From Candidatus Obscuribacterales bacterium (GTDB lineage: Bacteria > Cyanobacteriota > Vampirovibrionia > Obscuribacterales > Obscuribacteraceae): a stretch of 64,000 bases of DNA. The DNA is taken from positions 37,084-101,083 of the forward strand of contig JAIETF010000051.1 in the NCBI GenBank assembly GCA_019745415.1, written 5' to 3'. The notes below the pieces were generated by a model, which saw only the letters and a program-made list of their open reading frames with translations, was not told the origin of the DNA and searched no databases. The translations under genes and the position numbers were made by a program. Shown in pieces: positions 53,795 through 62,055 of this stretch (within the stretch, counting starts at the first letter, position 1; every line of letters begins with the position of its first letter).

Positions 53795-54214
53795 ATGACC
53801 AGTACCGAAACCATTTTAATGAAACGGCTGAAGCCAGGCCAAGAGCTATTTAGCGAGATAGACGCCCTCATTGCCGAAAACCAAATAAAGGCAGGCGTCA
53901 TTCTCTGCCTGGTAGGCTCGCTTACTAAAGTCAGCCTGCGTTATGCCAATAAGGAAGAAAGCACCGTTTTAAACGGACACTTCGAGATAGTCTCGCAAAC
54001 CGGCGTGGTCTCGAGCGCCGGCTCGCACATTCACCTGTCTGTATCAGACAGCGATGGCACCACCTACGGTGGCCACCTCATGCCCGGCAGTTTAGTCTAC
54101 ACTACCGTAGAAATGGTAGTTATGAAATTGGCTGACTGGGATTTTAAAAGAATACCTTGCCCTTTATCAGGCTATGAAGAACTAGATCCTGTGAAACTTT
54201 CTAAAACTGAATAA
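53795..54214 (+). CDS. PPC-domain (DUF296) protein
   Basis: A 139-residue protein with the PPC/DUF296 fold: RLKPGQELFSEI, a GVILCLVGSLTKVSLRY core, and GSHIHLSVSDSDGTTYGGHL with its metal- or ligand-binding His residues. Family members bind DNA or regulate genes, and the bacterial role is not settled. It lies 2 bases after the PATAN/GGDEF gene, so the two are co-transcribed. Confidence 0.88.
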   Translation: MTSTETILMKRLKPGQELFSEIDALIAENQIKAGVILCLVGSLTKVSLRYANKEESTVLNGHFEIVSQTGVVSSAGSHIHLSVSDSDGTTYGGHLMPGSLVYTTVEMVVMKLADWDFKRIPCPLSGYEELDPVKLSKTE

Positions 54215-54289
54215 AGAGCCAAGCGCCCAAAGTTGGATATCCACACGTCGGCGATCGTATATACAAGCACCCCACCAAGCCTAAAAATA

Positions 54290-54309
54290 AAATGTGCTCT
54301 TGCACATTT
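54290..54309 (+). terminator. Hairpin between the PPC gene and recQ
   Basis: AAATGTGC and GCACATTT enclose TCTT, followed by TATT. It could terminate the PATAN-PPC transcript. The T-run is short. Confidence 0.5.
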
Positions 54310-54340
54310 ATTGATGCGGCAAAACCGCTAAACTTATGCG

Positions 54341-56251
54341 ATGGCGCCGCAAGGCAAAATAGGCAGCAGGGCAAACATCAATATGAACAGCGGCACTCTC
54401 AACTCCCAGGTCTCTATCCCCCTACAAGAAGACGTGCTGCATAAACTCTTCGGACTAACCAGCCTTAGAGAAAAGCAAGCCGAATCAATAGCCCTGACCA
54501 TGTCCGGCAAGCATACACTCAACCTCTTGCCCACAGGCTATGGCAAGTCGCTATGCTATCAACTACCAAGCCAGATGCTGCCTGGGCTGACCCTGGTGAT
54601 TTCGCCTTTGATTGCCCTTATGGAAGATCAAATTAGCGGCTTGAGAAGAAGAGGCATCAATAACGCCACTTTTATCAACAGTACAATCGACGCCGAAGAA
54701 ATAGACGACCGCATAGAAGGCATGCTCTCTGGTCGCTATAAACTGGTCTATATCGCACCGGAGAGACTTGATTCTCCTCGCTTTATAAGCTTATTGCAAA
54801 GACTGGACGTCGCTTTGTTGGTTATCGACGAAGCCCACTGCATCAGCCAATGGGGTCATGATTTTAGACCGCATTATCGCCACCTGAAGAATCTTTTGCC
54901 GTTGGTACCACGGGCGGTGGTGATGGCCCTGACTGCTACAGCCACCAACAAAGTACAATCAGACATAATCAGCAATCTCGGCTTAGATATGACCGTGGTC
55001 AAGGGCGACTTCAATCGCCCCAATCTTGTTTTGGAAGTCGAGAAATGCGACAACCCAGACGACAAAGATCGTCATTTGATTGCAAGGCTAAAGCAGACTC
55101 TAGAACTAGATCACGGCACCTCTATAAACTTCAACAAAACTGAGCCAGGCAGCGCCATAATTTATGCAGCCACACGCAAGGAAGCCGAAGCCCTTTCGCG
55201 GCGAATTACTGCCGCTGGCATCAAAGCGGCCTATTATCATGCCGGTATGCCTTTGCCCATGCGCAAGGCTATGCAAAAAAGATTCGAAGAAGATCAAGTA
55301 AAGGTCATTGTCTGCACCAATGCTTTTGGCATGGGTGTGGACAAGGCAAGCATTCGAAGAGTGATTCACTACAACATGCCTTCCACCCTGGAAAACTACT
55401 ATCAAGAAGCTGGTCGCGCCGGCAGAGACGGCAACCATGCTGTTTGCACCTTGCTCTATCAGTCGAAAGATATTTACACCCAGCGCTGGTTGACCAATAA
55501 CAAGTATCCAACCGACAAACAAGTTTTTGAAGTATATGACTTTCTAAAGGCAAACAAGAACACAAGCCATAGTCGAGAAACAATCTTAGCCAATGTTGAA
55601 ATCAAAGACAGTCCGCTGATCAGTACACTAGATCTCTTCAACCAGTTAAGCATGATCGCCATGGATCAGGGACGGGTCAAGCTAATCAAAGAAATCAGCT
55701 GGCTGGACACAGATATACTAAAGCGCCGCAAAGAACTAGACAGCGACCGTCTTGAAAAGATGATTGCTTATGCGCTATCTCGCTCTTGTCTGCGTCGTAA
55801 TATCTTGGGCTATTTTGGTCAAACCCTGAACGGCGATTGCACTGGCTGTGATATTTGCAGCCCCGCCCGGGGCAACAAAACCAGCGGTGCCAGAGCAGAA
55901 AAGCCTTTTACCCTCGGTAAGAACGCCTTTGGCGCGCTCGGCAAAGCAGTGGAACGCAAGAGTTTTGTCGACACCAGCCCCAAAGGCATTAATCGCGGCG
56001 AAAATCTGCACGCCGCCATAATGGCACTGGTGGGCGAGCTAAAGGGACAGGTCGGGCGAACGACAATAGCAGCCATCTTGTCGGGCAGCAAGTCAAAGAA
56101 AATTACCGAGAAAGGTTTCGATAAATTGAAACTATACGGCGCCTGCTCTCATCGCAGACAAGAGACGATTCTTGAAACAATCGACGAAATGATCGAAGAA
56201 GGACATCTAAGGGTTATCCCCGGCTTGTATCCAAAGATCACATTCAACTAA
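54341..56251 (+). CDS. recQ: RecQ-family ATP-dependent DNA helicase
   Basis: A 636-residue 3'-5' DNA helicase of genome maintenance. Motif 0 and I: LREKQAESIALT and LPTGYGKSLCYQLP; DEAH box: VIDEAHCISQWGHDF; motif III: ALTATAT; motif VI: QEAGRAGRDG. A zinc-binding site (C-R-R-N-I-L-G-Y-F-G with C-x-x-C-x-x-C after it) and a winged-helix-type C-terminus (AALMALVGELKGQ-like) complete it. No HRDC domain is obvious. Start ATG 54341, or ATG 54383. Confidence 0.97.
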   Translation: MAPQGKIGSRANINMNSGTLNSQVSIPLQEDVLHKLFGLTSLREKQAESIALTMSGKHTLNLLPTGYGKSLCYQLPSQMLPGLTLVISPLIALMEDQISGLRRRGINNATFINSTIDAEEIDDRIEGMLSGRYKLVYIAPERLDSPRFISLLQRLDVALLVIDEAHCISQWGHDFRPHYRHLKNLLPLVPRAVVMALTATATNKVQSDIISNLGLDMTVVKGDFNRPNLVLEVEKCDNPDDKDRHLIARLKQTLELDHGTSINFNKTEPGSAIIYAATRKEAEALSRRITAAGIKAAYYHAGMPLPMRKAMQKRFEEDQVKVIVCTNAFGMGVDKASIRRVIHYNMPSTLENYYQEAGRAGRDGNHAVCTLLYQSKDIYTQRWLTNNKYPTDKQVFEVYDFLKANKNTSHSRETILANVEIKDSPLISTLDLFNQLSMIAMDQGRVKLIKEISWLDTDILKRRKELDSDRLEKMIAYALSRSCLRRNILGYFGQTLNGDCTGCDICSPARGNKTSGARAEKPFTLGKNAFGALGKAVERKSFVDTSPKGINRGENLHAAIMALVGELKGQVGRTTIAAILSGSKSKKITEKGFDKLKLYGACSHRRQETILETIDEMIEEGHLRVIPGLYPKITFN

Positions 56252-56745
56252 ATGATCATGATAAAGATTCAAAAGACCATGCCAGTTCTAGCCCTCTCGC
56301 TGGCTGGCTTTTTCTCAGGGCAAAACTCATGCCATGCAAAAAAAGGCGAACACCTCTGGAATCAAGAAAAAGCTGAGAGCCTGGTCAATCAAGTAATCAA
56401 GCAAGAAGAGGCAAAAAACTTCGCCTGGGACGAAATCGACTGGCTGCAAGATCCCGAATCAGCAGCACTGTTAGCGAAGCAGAAAGAGAAGCCTATTTTG
56501 GTCTACTTCTATTTAAGTGGCAAGGTGTCCATGACTGGCGAAACGTCTACAACCTGATGGGAGGCCCCCGCACTAAAGGCTTTACAGCCTGCGTCGTAGT
56601 GGATGAACAAACCAAAACCCAGCTGGGCAGTACCGGCTATGCCGTGGTCTGGGAACTCTTTGACTCTATAGCTTATCATCCTGAAAAGACTGATTTGCAA
56701 GGAAGGAAGATTTGGCTTTCCGCCCAAAGGATTCACAATCGATAG
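56252..56745 (+). pseudogene. Frameshifted thioredoxin-like secreted protein
   Basis: Two adjacent frames make one protein if the reading frame slips back by one near 56510-56515. The first frame (101 codons) has a signal peptide (residues 1-28) and a thioredoxin-fold entry, KPILVYFY, then runs off into a stop. The second frame continues it as F-K-W-Q-G-V-H-D-W-R-N-V-Y-N-L, then CVVVDEQTKTQ and a normal end. No Cys-x-x-Cys is present in the joined protein. The site (TATTTAAGT) is not a classical slippery heptamer, so an indel or sequencing error is more likely than programmed frameshifting. It starts directly after the recQ stop. Confidence 0.65.
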
Positions 56746-56807
56746 TCCGACTAAGTTATTCAAGGTATCCGTAGATCTATAGAGTCTGCCAAACAAAGTG
56801 AGCAAAC

Positions 56808-57863
56808 TTAAAAAGCCAAATCCTCAGGAGAGCTAAAGAATGGGAATATGCTGTCCTTGTGTATCCGCATATCGTCAACATTCCTATACGCTATCTGCCT
56901 TGATCTAAATATACTGAAGTAGGAAGACCAAGGTTTAGGAAGTGCTTTATTCATGTAGCGGGTATACCTGTCTACGTTAATCGAGGGCTCCATTCCGAAA
57001 AGCTTATCCAACTTGAAGACATCATCGAAGAACTGGTCTTGAATTGATTTATCGATATTGGCGATTTGATAGAAAGTAGGACTATTCAATGCGTCTGCTG
57101 CTTTTTTCTGATCGTCCGTTAGATCTTCGCGAGCAGCGTACTGCTCAAGCTCAGGCTTAGTGATTTTTCTGTCGCCATCAGTATCTAACTGATTGAACTC
57201 GTTGCGAAGAAAGTTTATAGTCTGGTACTTATCAGGTGCCATCTCCTTCAGACGTTCCAAGTCGTTCTCGTAAAACTCTACCCATTTAGAGAAAGTCTCC
57301 AGATCCTTTTTAGTTACTAATTCGTCAGACCCGAATTCGTCGTCATGAGCACTAGCCACAGTGGAATAGGAATTTGACAAAACTTCCAAATAAAGCTTTT
57401 CCTCTTCCCTAGCTTGCAGATAGAGTTTATCAGTTCTTTGATGAGGAGACTTCTCAGCGTTGGCTAAGGCTGTGTCAATCTCACTATCTTCAAGTACGCC
57501 ATTGCCACTGGTGTCATAAATATCGCCAAATTTCAAAAACCATTTGCCTAAATCCTCTACCTTCGGCGTGGTTAACGGCAAAGAATCTTCACTAAAGGTT
57601 GCGGTCGATGGCAATGGCTCTTCTGTTGTGATTGAGGGCAAAGTTTTTTTCTCTACCTGAGGCAGAGGGACTATTGAATCGATTGGTACTGCTATTGCTG
57701 GGGCATAAGGTTCAAATACTTGATTCTTGCCTTCTGCTGTAGGATTATTACTTTTCCAATCGACAAATTGTGTCTGCTCTAAAAATTTACTTGCCACAGA
57801 ATCCTCTTCACGAGAAAAAGCAAAAGCATTATTTGTGGTTTCACCAGCGCCAAGTCTGTCCAT
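56808..57863 (-). CDS. EF-hand calcium-binding protein without signal peptide
   Basis: A 351-residue, acidic protein. Two EF-hand loops are visible: D117-T-S-G-N-G-V-L-E-D-S-E128 and D227-T-D-G-D-R-K-I-T-K-P-E238, the second fully canonical. A weaker loop-like text (D-E-F-G-S-D-E-L) is near 175. The N-terminal 110 residues are Pro/Glu/Thr-rich and disordered. There is no secretion signal, although calcium sites suggest an outside or envelope role. The family is not otherwise recognised. Confidence 0.85.
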   Translation of the reverse strand: MDRLGAGETTNNAFAFSREEDSVASKFLEQTQFVDWKSNNPTAEGKNQVFEPYAPAIAVPIDSIVPLPQVEKKTLPSITTEEPLPSTATFSEDSLPLTTPKVEDLGKWFLKFGDIYDTSGNGVLEDSEIDTALANAEKSPHQRTDKLYLQAREEEKLYLEVLSNSYSTVASAHDDEFGSDELVTKKDLETFSKWVEFYENDLERLKEMAPDKYQTINFLRNEFNQLDTDGDRKITKPELEQYAAREDLTDDQKKAADALNSPTFYQIANIDKSIQDQFFDDVFKLDKLFGMEPSINVDRYTRYMNKALPKPWSSYFSIFRSRQIAYRNVDDMRIHKDSIFPFFSSPEDLAF

Positions 57864-58023
57864 ACTAATTCCTCAGAAAAATAAATTGAATAGCGAACTC
57901 AATCTCGAAGCGCTTCAACGCCCTGAATCACTCAAATATTTCGCGAGTCGGTTAAGAAAAAACGTCGGCAATAGCCTTCTAGAACCATAATCTAGAAAAT
58001 ACACCAAACTAAAGGGTGACTAT

Positions 58024-59391
58024 CTAATGACCAAACTGTGACCAAGCAGCTCGTTCATTCCATTGCTTATACTCTGCATTGACGCGATCGAGCGCAGCAC
58101 CGACCAAGTCGCCGGCTCGCCACTTCGCATCGCTTCGCCATCTTAGACAGCTTATTGCTGTTCTTTTATCACTGAGAGTCAGTGCCTCATCAAGATCTTT
58201 GATCGCTGAGTCATAGTCGCGCATAGAACTATAGGCCAAACTTCTCGTCGAAAGAGGAACGAAGCTGCGCCTGCTTCGCATACTTTTGGTCAAATCGGCA
58301 ACAGCACCGGCATACTGCCCGGTAAGGGCGCGAGAAAAACTTCTACTCTCGTAAATCAGGCTACAATCAGGCGCCAGTCGGCAAGCAATATTAAGATCCC
58401 GAATTGCCTCGTACTCTCTATCAAGTCGCCCCAGTAAAGCCCCCCGGTAATAGTATCCTCTATAGTCTGATGGGAAAACGGCGATGGCCTTGCCATAAAA
58501 TTGCAGAGCTTGGCTAAAACACTTTCTCTTTTCGAGAAAAGCACCTTCATCAAGATAGAATGAAAATGCTGCCGAAGATATCTCACAGCGCCGGGCCAAT
58601 AGATCTTTAGAGACCGGAAAGAGTTTCAATCCTTTCTCAACAGCAACTAGAGCCTCATCGAAACGCCTAGTGCCCCATAAAGCTGTCGAATAATAGTCGT
58701 AACTACTCGCGCTAGCAAATCTAAGAACGGCAACCTTAGAGCGTTCCAAAAGCTCGTTGTAGTCTTCTTGCTCTAGCAAAAATTCAAACAGATTAGTAGG
58801 CATAACTTCATTGCCAGGACGCTGCTCTACCGCTCGCTCATAACAATAGCGAGCCAAATCTAAGTTCTGGTCCCTCTCTTCATAGATTGTGCCCAGATTA
58901 TTGAAAGCCTCAGCATTGTCAGACCTTAGCAGTATAGCTTGCAAAAGGTCTCTCTCGGCTTCGTCATATCGATGCAAGTCGGAAAGCGCGACAGACCGAT
59001 TTACCAATGCAGGATAACACCGAAGATCTAAATTTAGAGCACGATTGAACAGGCATAGCGCGCGGCTGTCGTGCTTTGACATTAAAAGCTTACGGCCCCG
59101 CTCAGCTACTCTACGAGCTTCCTTTACTTTTGCAGGAGAATTACATGCCTTTGGTATAACAACTCGGGCAAGGCGAGCAGAGAAAATCTTTGCTTGCCTA
59201 GCTGAGTCGTATTGAGACTCTACAGAGTTACCCAAAGAACTATCCAAAGACTGACTAGGAGTATGTTTTTTGCCGAAAGCTTCTGCATCGGCATTGTTGC
59301 AAAATTCTGAGCGCCCGGATGCGAGCGCCTCATTATGAAGCACCAGCAGAAAGCATAAACAGAAAAGCAATAACGCTTCGATCCTACTCAT
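58024..59391 (-). CDS. Secreted TPR protein
   Basis: A 455-residue protein with a signal peptide (residues 1-25, ALLLFCLCFLLVLHNEALA). At least eight tetratricopeptide units follow, such as CLFNRALNLDLRCYPALVNR, ALSDLHRYDEAERDLLQAI and FNNLGTIYEERDQNLDLARY, then AIRDLNIACRLAPDCSLIYE. Cysteines recur at repeat edges. It probably scaffolds an envelope complex. It has no neighbour in the same direction. Confidence 0.88.
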   Translation of the reverse strand: MSRIEALLLFCLCFLLVLHNEALASGRSEFCNNADAEAFGKKHTPSQSLDSSLGNSVESQYDSARQAKIFSARLARVVIPKACNSPAKVKEARRVAERGRKLLMSKHDSRALCLFNRALNLDLRCYPALVNRSVALSDLHRYDEAERDLLQAILLRSDNAEAFNNLGTIYEERDQNLDLARYCYERAVEQRPGNEVMPTNLFEFLLEQEDYNELLERSKVAVLRFASASSYDYYSTALWGTRRFDEALVAVEKGLKLFPVSKDLLARRCEISSAAFSFYLDEGAFLEKRKCFSQALQFYGKAIAVFPSDYRGYYYRGALLGRLDREYEAIRDLNIACRLAPDCSLIYESRSFSRALTGQYAGAVADLTKSMRSRRSFVPLSTRSLAYSSMRDYDSAIKDLDEALTLSDKRTAISCLRWRSDAKWRAGDLVGAALDRVNAEYKQWNERAAWSQFGH

Positions 59392-59534
59392 TAGCTAAAG
59401 ATAGGCTATATTCAACTCATCGCCAATGGTAAATACACTAACTAAACATAACGCTCTTGTTTGTACTGAATTGCTATTGCTCTATCGGCGCACCGAAGCA
59501 GATAAACTCAAGCTGCCTTCGGCAGAATTGAGAG

Positions 59535-59771
59535 TCATTCAGACCAGTGGAAAAACGGTATTCGCAAACGCTGGCCCGGCTTCAGCGCCAAAAACTTGTC
59601 TAAAGTCATAGAATTGAAACAAGCCACATAATCGATAAACAAGGCAAAGCTGATGCCACTTGCCGAACGCCCGCTGCTATTAGCATAAACAGCCCTAAGC
59701 ATAGCCAGCGAATTGTTATTGATGGTCAAATCTATCTCGACAAACTCATCGCTGCTGAAAGTATTTCTCAT
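59535..59771 (-). CDS. Small protein of a two-member family (copy 2)
   Basis: A 78-residue protein with GAAGGAG 9 bases before its ATG. It matches the protein at 36293-36499 along its length: a V-E-I-D-L-T-I-N-N start, a G-x-SFALF centre and an ending L-K-P-G-Q-x-x-x-I-P. It lacks cysteine pairs and a signal. It is divergent from the small membrane protein at 59948. Confidence 0.7.
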   Translation of the reverse strand: MRNTFSSDEFVEIDLTINNNSLAMLRAVYANSSGRSASGISFALFIDYVACFNSMTLDKFLALKPGQRLRIPFFHWSE

Positions 59772-59947
59772 GGTCTCGCTCCTTCACCCTTGCTTAGGCT
59801 AGCTAAAGAGCTTGATTGAAGATTGACAGCAAGATTAAAGCAGGACTGGTTACCAAAAAGAACCCACCTTGAGATTGATGGTGCAATAAGAAACGCCCCC
59901 TAATATCGAAATTAGTATGTCTTCTCGACTAATTAAAGGGCGTGCCT

Positions 59948-60205
59948 ATGCAAACCATCAAAAGAGAACCACGGGTGCCATCGGCCTTATACAGCTGGTC
60001 GACCATACTAGCTTTTGTTGTGATTGGTGTCTATTCGGCCCTGGATGTTCAAAGTCGCACTAACTTACTCGATGCCAGTGTTAAGACCATAGAAACAGTG
60101 GCGGCTTTCTTTTGGGCCGGTCTGCTTGGTGCCCTATTGACAGTCTTCGCCCTGCTGTTTCTTGATATGACCATGCGCGATACTGTAAGACTTTTGCGCA
60201 AATAG
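59948..60205 (+). CDS. Small membrane protein, two helices
   Basis: An 85-residue protein with two hydrophobic helices (about residues 18-36 and 53-74) and a basic tail (RDTVRLLRK). Start ATG 59948, or GTG 59942. No known motif. Confidence 0.65.
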   Translation: MQTIKREPRVPSALYSWSTILAFVVIGVYSALDVQSRTNLLDASVKTIETVAAFFWAGLLGALLTVFALLFLDMTMRDTVRLLRK

Positions 60206-60240
60206 CTTAAGGACACTTCCGACGCTATCAGTTTAGCCTT

Positions 60241-60275
60241 AATATAGTCAGAAACACCAGATTTCTGACTATATT
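60241..60275. promoter_or_regulatory. Perfect 14-base inverted repeat between two genes
   Basis: AATATAGTCAGAAA and its exact complement enclose a 7-base loop, 36 bases after the small membrane protein and 14 bases before the next GTG. It may be a terminator for the first gene or an operator/leader hairpin for the second. Confidence 0.6.
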
Positions 60276-60289
60276 GGACGGCTCGAAAA

Positions 60290-60949
60290 GTGAACGATAC
60301 CGACAAAGACGCAACAAAAGCAGCTCAATTAGCTCTGGAAGAGTTGGAAAACAAACTTCAGGATATCTTTTGCCCGGAAAACCAGAAACTGGCGCGCTTT
60401 CACCTGGAAGGGGCCTGGCAATCTCTATCGGGGCTGGCTCGTCGCAGCAAAGAAAGCTTGCAAGAAGGTCTGCAAGAGGGCTTCAAAACTGGCACCGACC
60501 TAATCAGTGAGCTGACCCGTGAACTTACCGATATCGAAGTCTTCAACCTCAAACCAAAGCCGCCGGCTGAGTTGGAAGTAGATATCAAGCTGAAAAGAGA
60601 AAAGAAACTACCGCTAAAGATGCCGGTGGCACCGCTTATCGAAATAGAATCGGTGATCATCGGCAAACATATTCATTTTCAGTCGCTCTTTGATAAAGAG
60701 AAAAATGGTCTGCGCTGCAGTTTCAACCAAGGCTTTGCCTTAAGTTTCAAGACGCCGCTCGGCACCCATAATTTTGCCGTCAAGGGCACCACTTATCTCA
60801 AGCATGACAAGAACAAAGAACTGGTCATGGAAACACCCATCACCATACCCGGCACTCAGACTGAGATAAGCGTCAGTATTCCGATCAAGAAACTTCTTCA
60901 CGATTGGAATTCAAAAAAAACACAACCGCAACAGAACCAACAGAAGTAA
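60290..60949 (+). CDS. Hypothetical 219-residue protein, amphipathic helix plus beta domain
   Basis: GTG start at 60290. Residues 1-90 are helical and amphipathic (AAQLALEELENKLQDIF, GAWQSLSGLARRSKESLQEG), suggesting membrane-surface or oligomer contact. Residues 95-205 are beta-rich, with Lys/Pro-rich edges. No signal peptide or known family. It may be a lipid- or scaffold-type protein. Confidence 0.7.
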   Translation: MNDTDKDATKAAQLALEELENKLQDIFCPENQKLARFHLEGAWQSLSGLARRSKESLQEGLQEGFKTGTDLISELTRELTDIEVFNLKPKPPAELEVDIKLKREKKLPLKMPVAPLIEIESVIIGKHIHFQSLFDKEKNGLRCSFNQGFALSFKTPLGTHNFAVKGTTYLKHDKNKELVMETPITIPGTQTEISVSIPIKKLLHDWNSKKTQPQQNQQK

Positions 60950-60960
60950 CCGAAAATAAA

Positions 60961-61914
60961 TTAGTAAGCTGAATCAAGACGCTTCAGTTCAGCCAAGTCT
61001 TTGCTTTCAGCGGTAAGATTGCCCAACTTTTTATAGCACTGGGCCCGCGCAACTAAACACTTACGAGGATCGGGCATCTGACTAAGGGCTAGGGTCCAGG
61101 CTTTGACGGCGGCTTGATAATCGCCCAGCCCTTCATAGCAGCGTGCCTTCATGGGCAGAACCAAAATGCCTTCTCGGGAGCCTTTGGCAGTGGGTAAAGC
61201 AAGCAACTTATCGCAGGCAGCCAAGCACTCTTTCCACTTTTTCGAACCAAACAAAGAATCAGCCAAGACAAAATGTGCGTCTTTATACAAAGGTCCGAGT
61301 TCTACGCCTTTCTTTGCATATTTCTCGGCTTCAGAAAATTTTGTCAACCCGCGGGCAAATCTAGCAGCCCGGGCATATCCTTGGTAAGAGTCTGGGCTTA
61401 TCTCGATTAGCTTTTTGGCTACCACATAAGCTTTTTCAAGCTCATCCATAGATTCCAAACCGGCACAAGCGATCATATAAGCATCAGAGTTAGGCTTGGT
61501 AGCCATAGGAACCTTGACAAAATAGGCAACCGCAGCCTGATCGTCATCCAGGTTTACCTTAACTTGCGCCATTTGGGCTAGAAAACGAGAGTTTTGCGGG
61601 TCAATTTGCAAAGCCTGTTTAGCCAGTTCATCGGCTTGCTTAAACTGACGCCGACTGAGAGCGACCGCGCTCTCCGCCGCCTTGATATAGCCGGCATCTT
61701 CTTTATTGCTGCGAGCAATCTGCAAATATTTGTCAGCATCGGCATACTGCTTGGCTTTGAAAGTGGCGACAATTACCCTGACGGCATTGGGTGCATGCTT
61801 TTCTTCGTAAGCACGCATCTCATTGCATGTTTCAGCCCACGCATCATAAGCCGAAAAAATTATCGAACAGCAGCTTAGCCCTGTTGCAAGTAGAAACTTG
61901 TTATTCATTTTCAA
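60961..61914 (-). CDS. Secreted TPR protein
   Basis: A 317-residue protein with a signal peptide (residues 1-27, ending AYDAWA). TPR units follow: YADADKYLQIARSNKEDAGY, RQFKQADELAKQALQIDPQN, and others at about 120-300 (FSEAEKYAKKGVELGPLYKD, DYQAAVKAWTLALSQMPDPR). It converges with the gene at 60290 over 11 bases. Role unknown. Confidence 0.88.
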   Translation of the reverse strand: MKMNNKFLLATGLSCCSIIFSAYDAWAETCNEMRAYEEKHAPNAVRVIVATFKAKQYADADKYLQIARSNKEDAGYIKAAESAVALSRRQFKQADELAKQALQIDPQNSRFLAQMAQVKVNLDDDQAAVAYFVKVPMATKPNSDAYMIACAGLESMDELEKAYVVAKKLIEISPDSYQGYARAARFARGLTKFSEAEKYAKKGVELGPLYKDAHFVLADSLFGSKKWKECLAACDKLLALPTAKGSREGILVLPMKARCYEGLGDYQAAVKAWTLALSQMPDPRKCLVARAQCYKKLGNLTAESKDLAELKRLDSAY

Positions 61915-62055
61915 CCCCGCTTTTCATTCTAGCAGGGTCCGCAGCAATAGCCAGAAAGCCATGGCCAGAGAGCTATGGACAGAAAGCCTCAGCAAAAAGC
62001 TAATCGACTAAAATCTTGCCGAAGAGAACTGAGAAACTAAACTGCTTGCCTTGTC

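Noticed and set aside
56557..56745. Separate 62-codon gene
   Set aside because: It lacks a ribosome site and continues the thioredoxin-like protein in a shifted frame, so it is treated as the second part of one gene.
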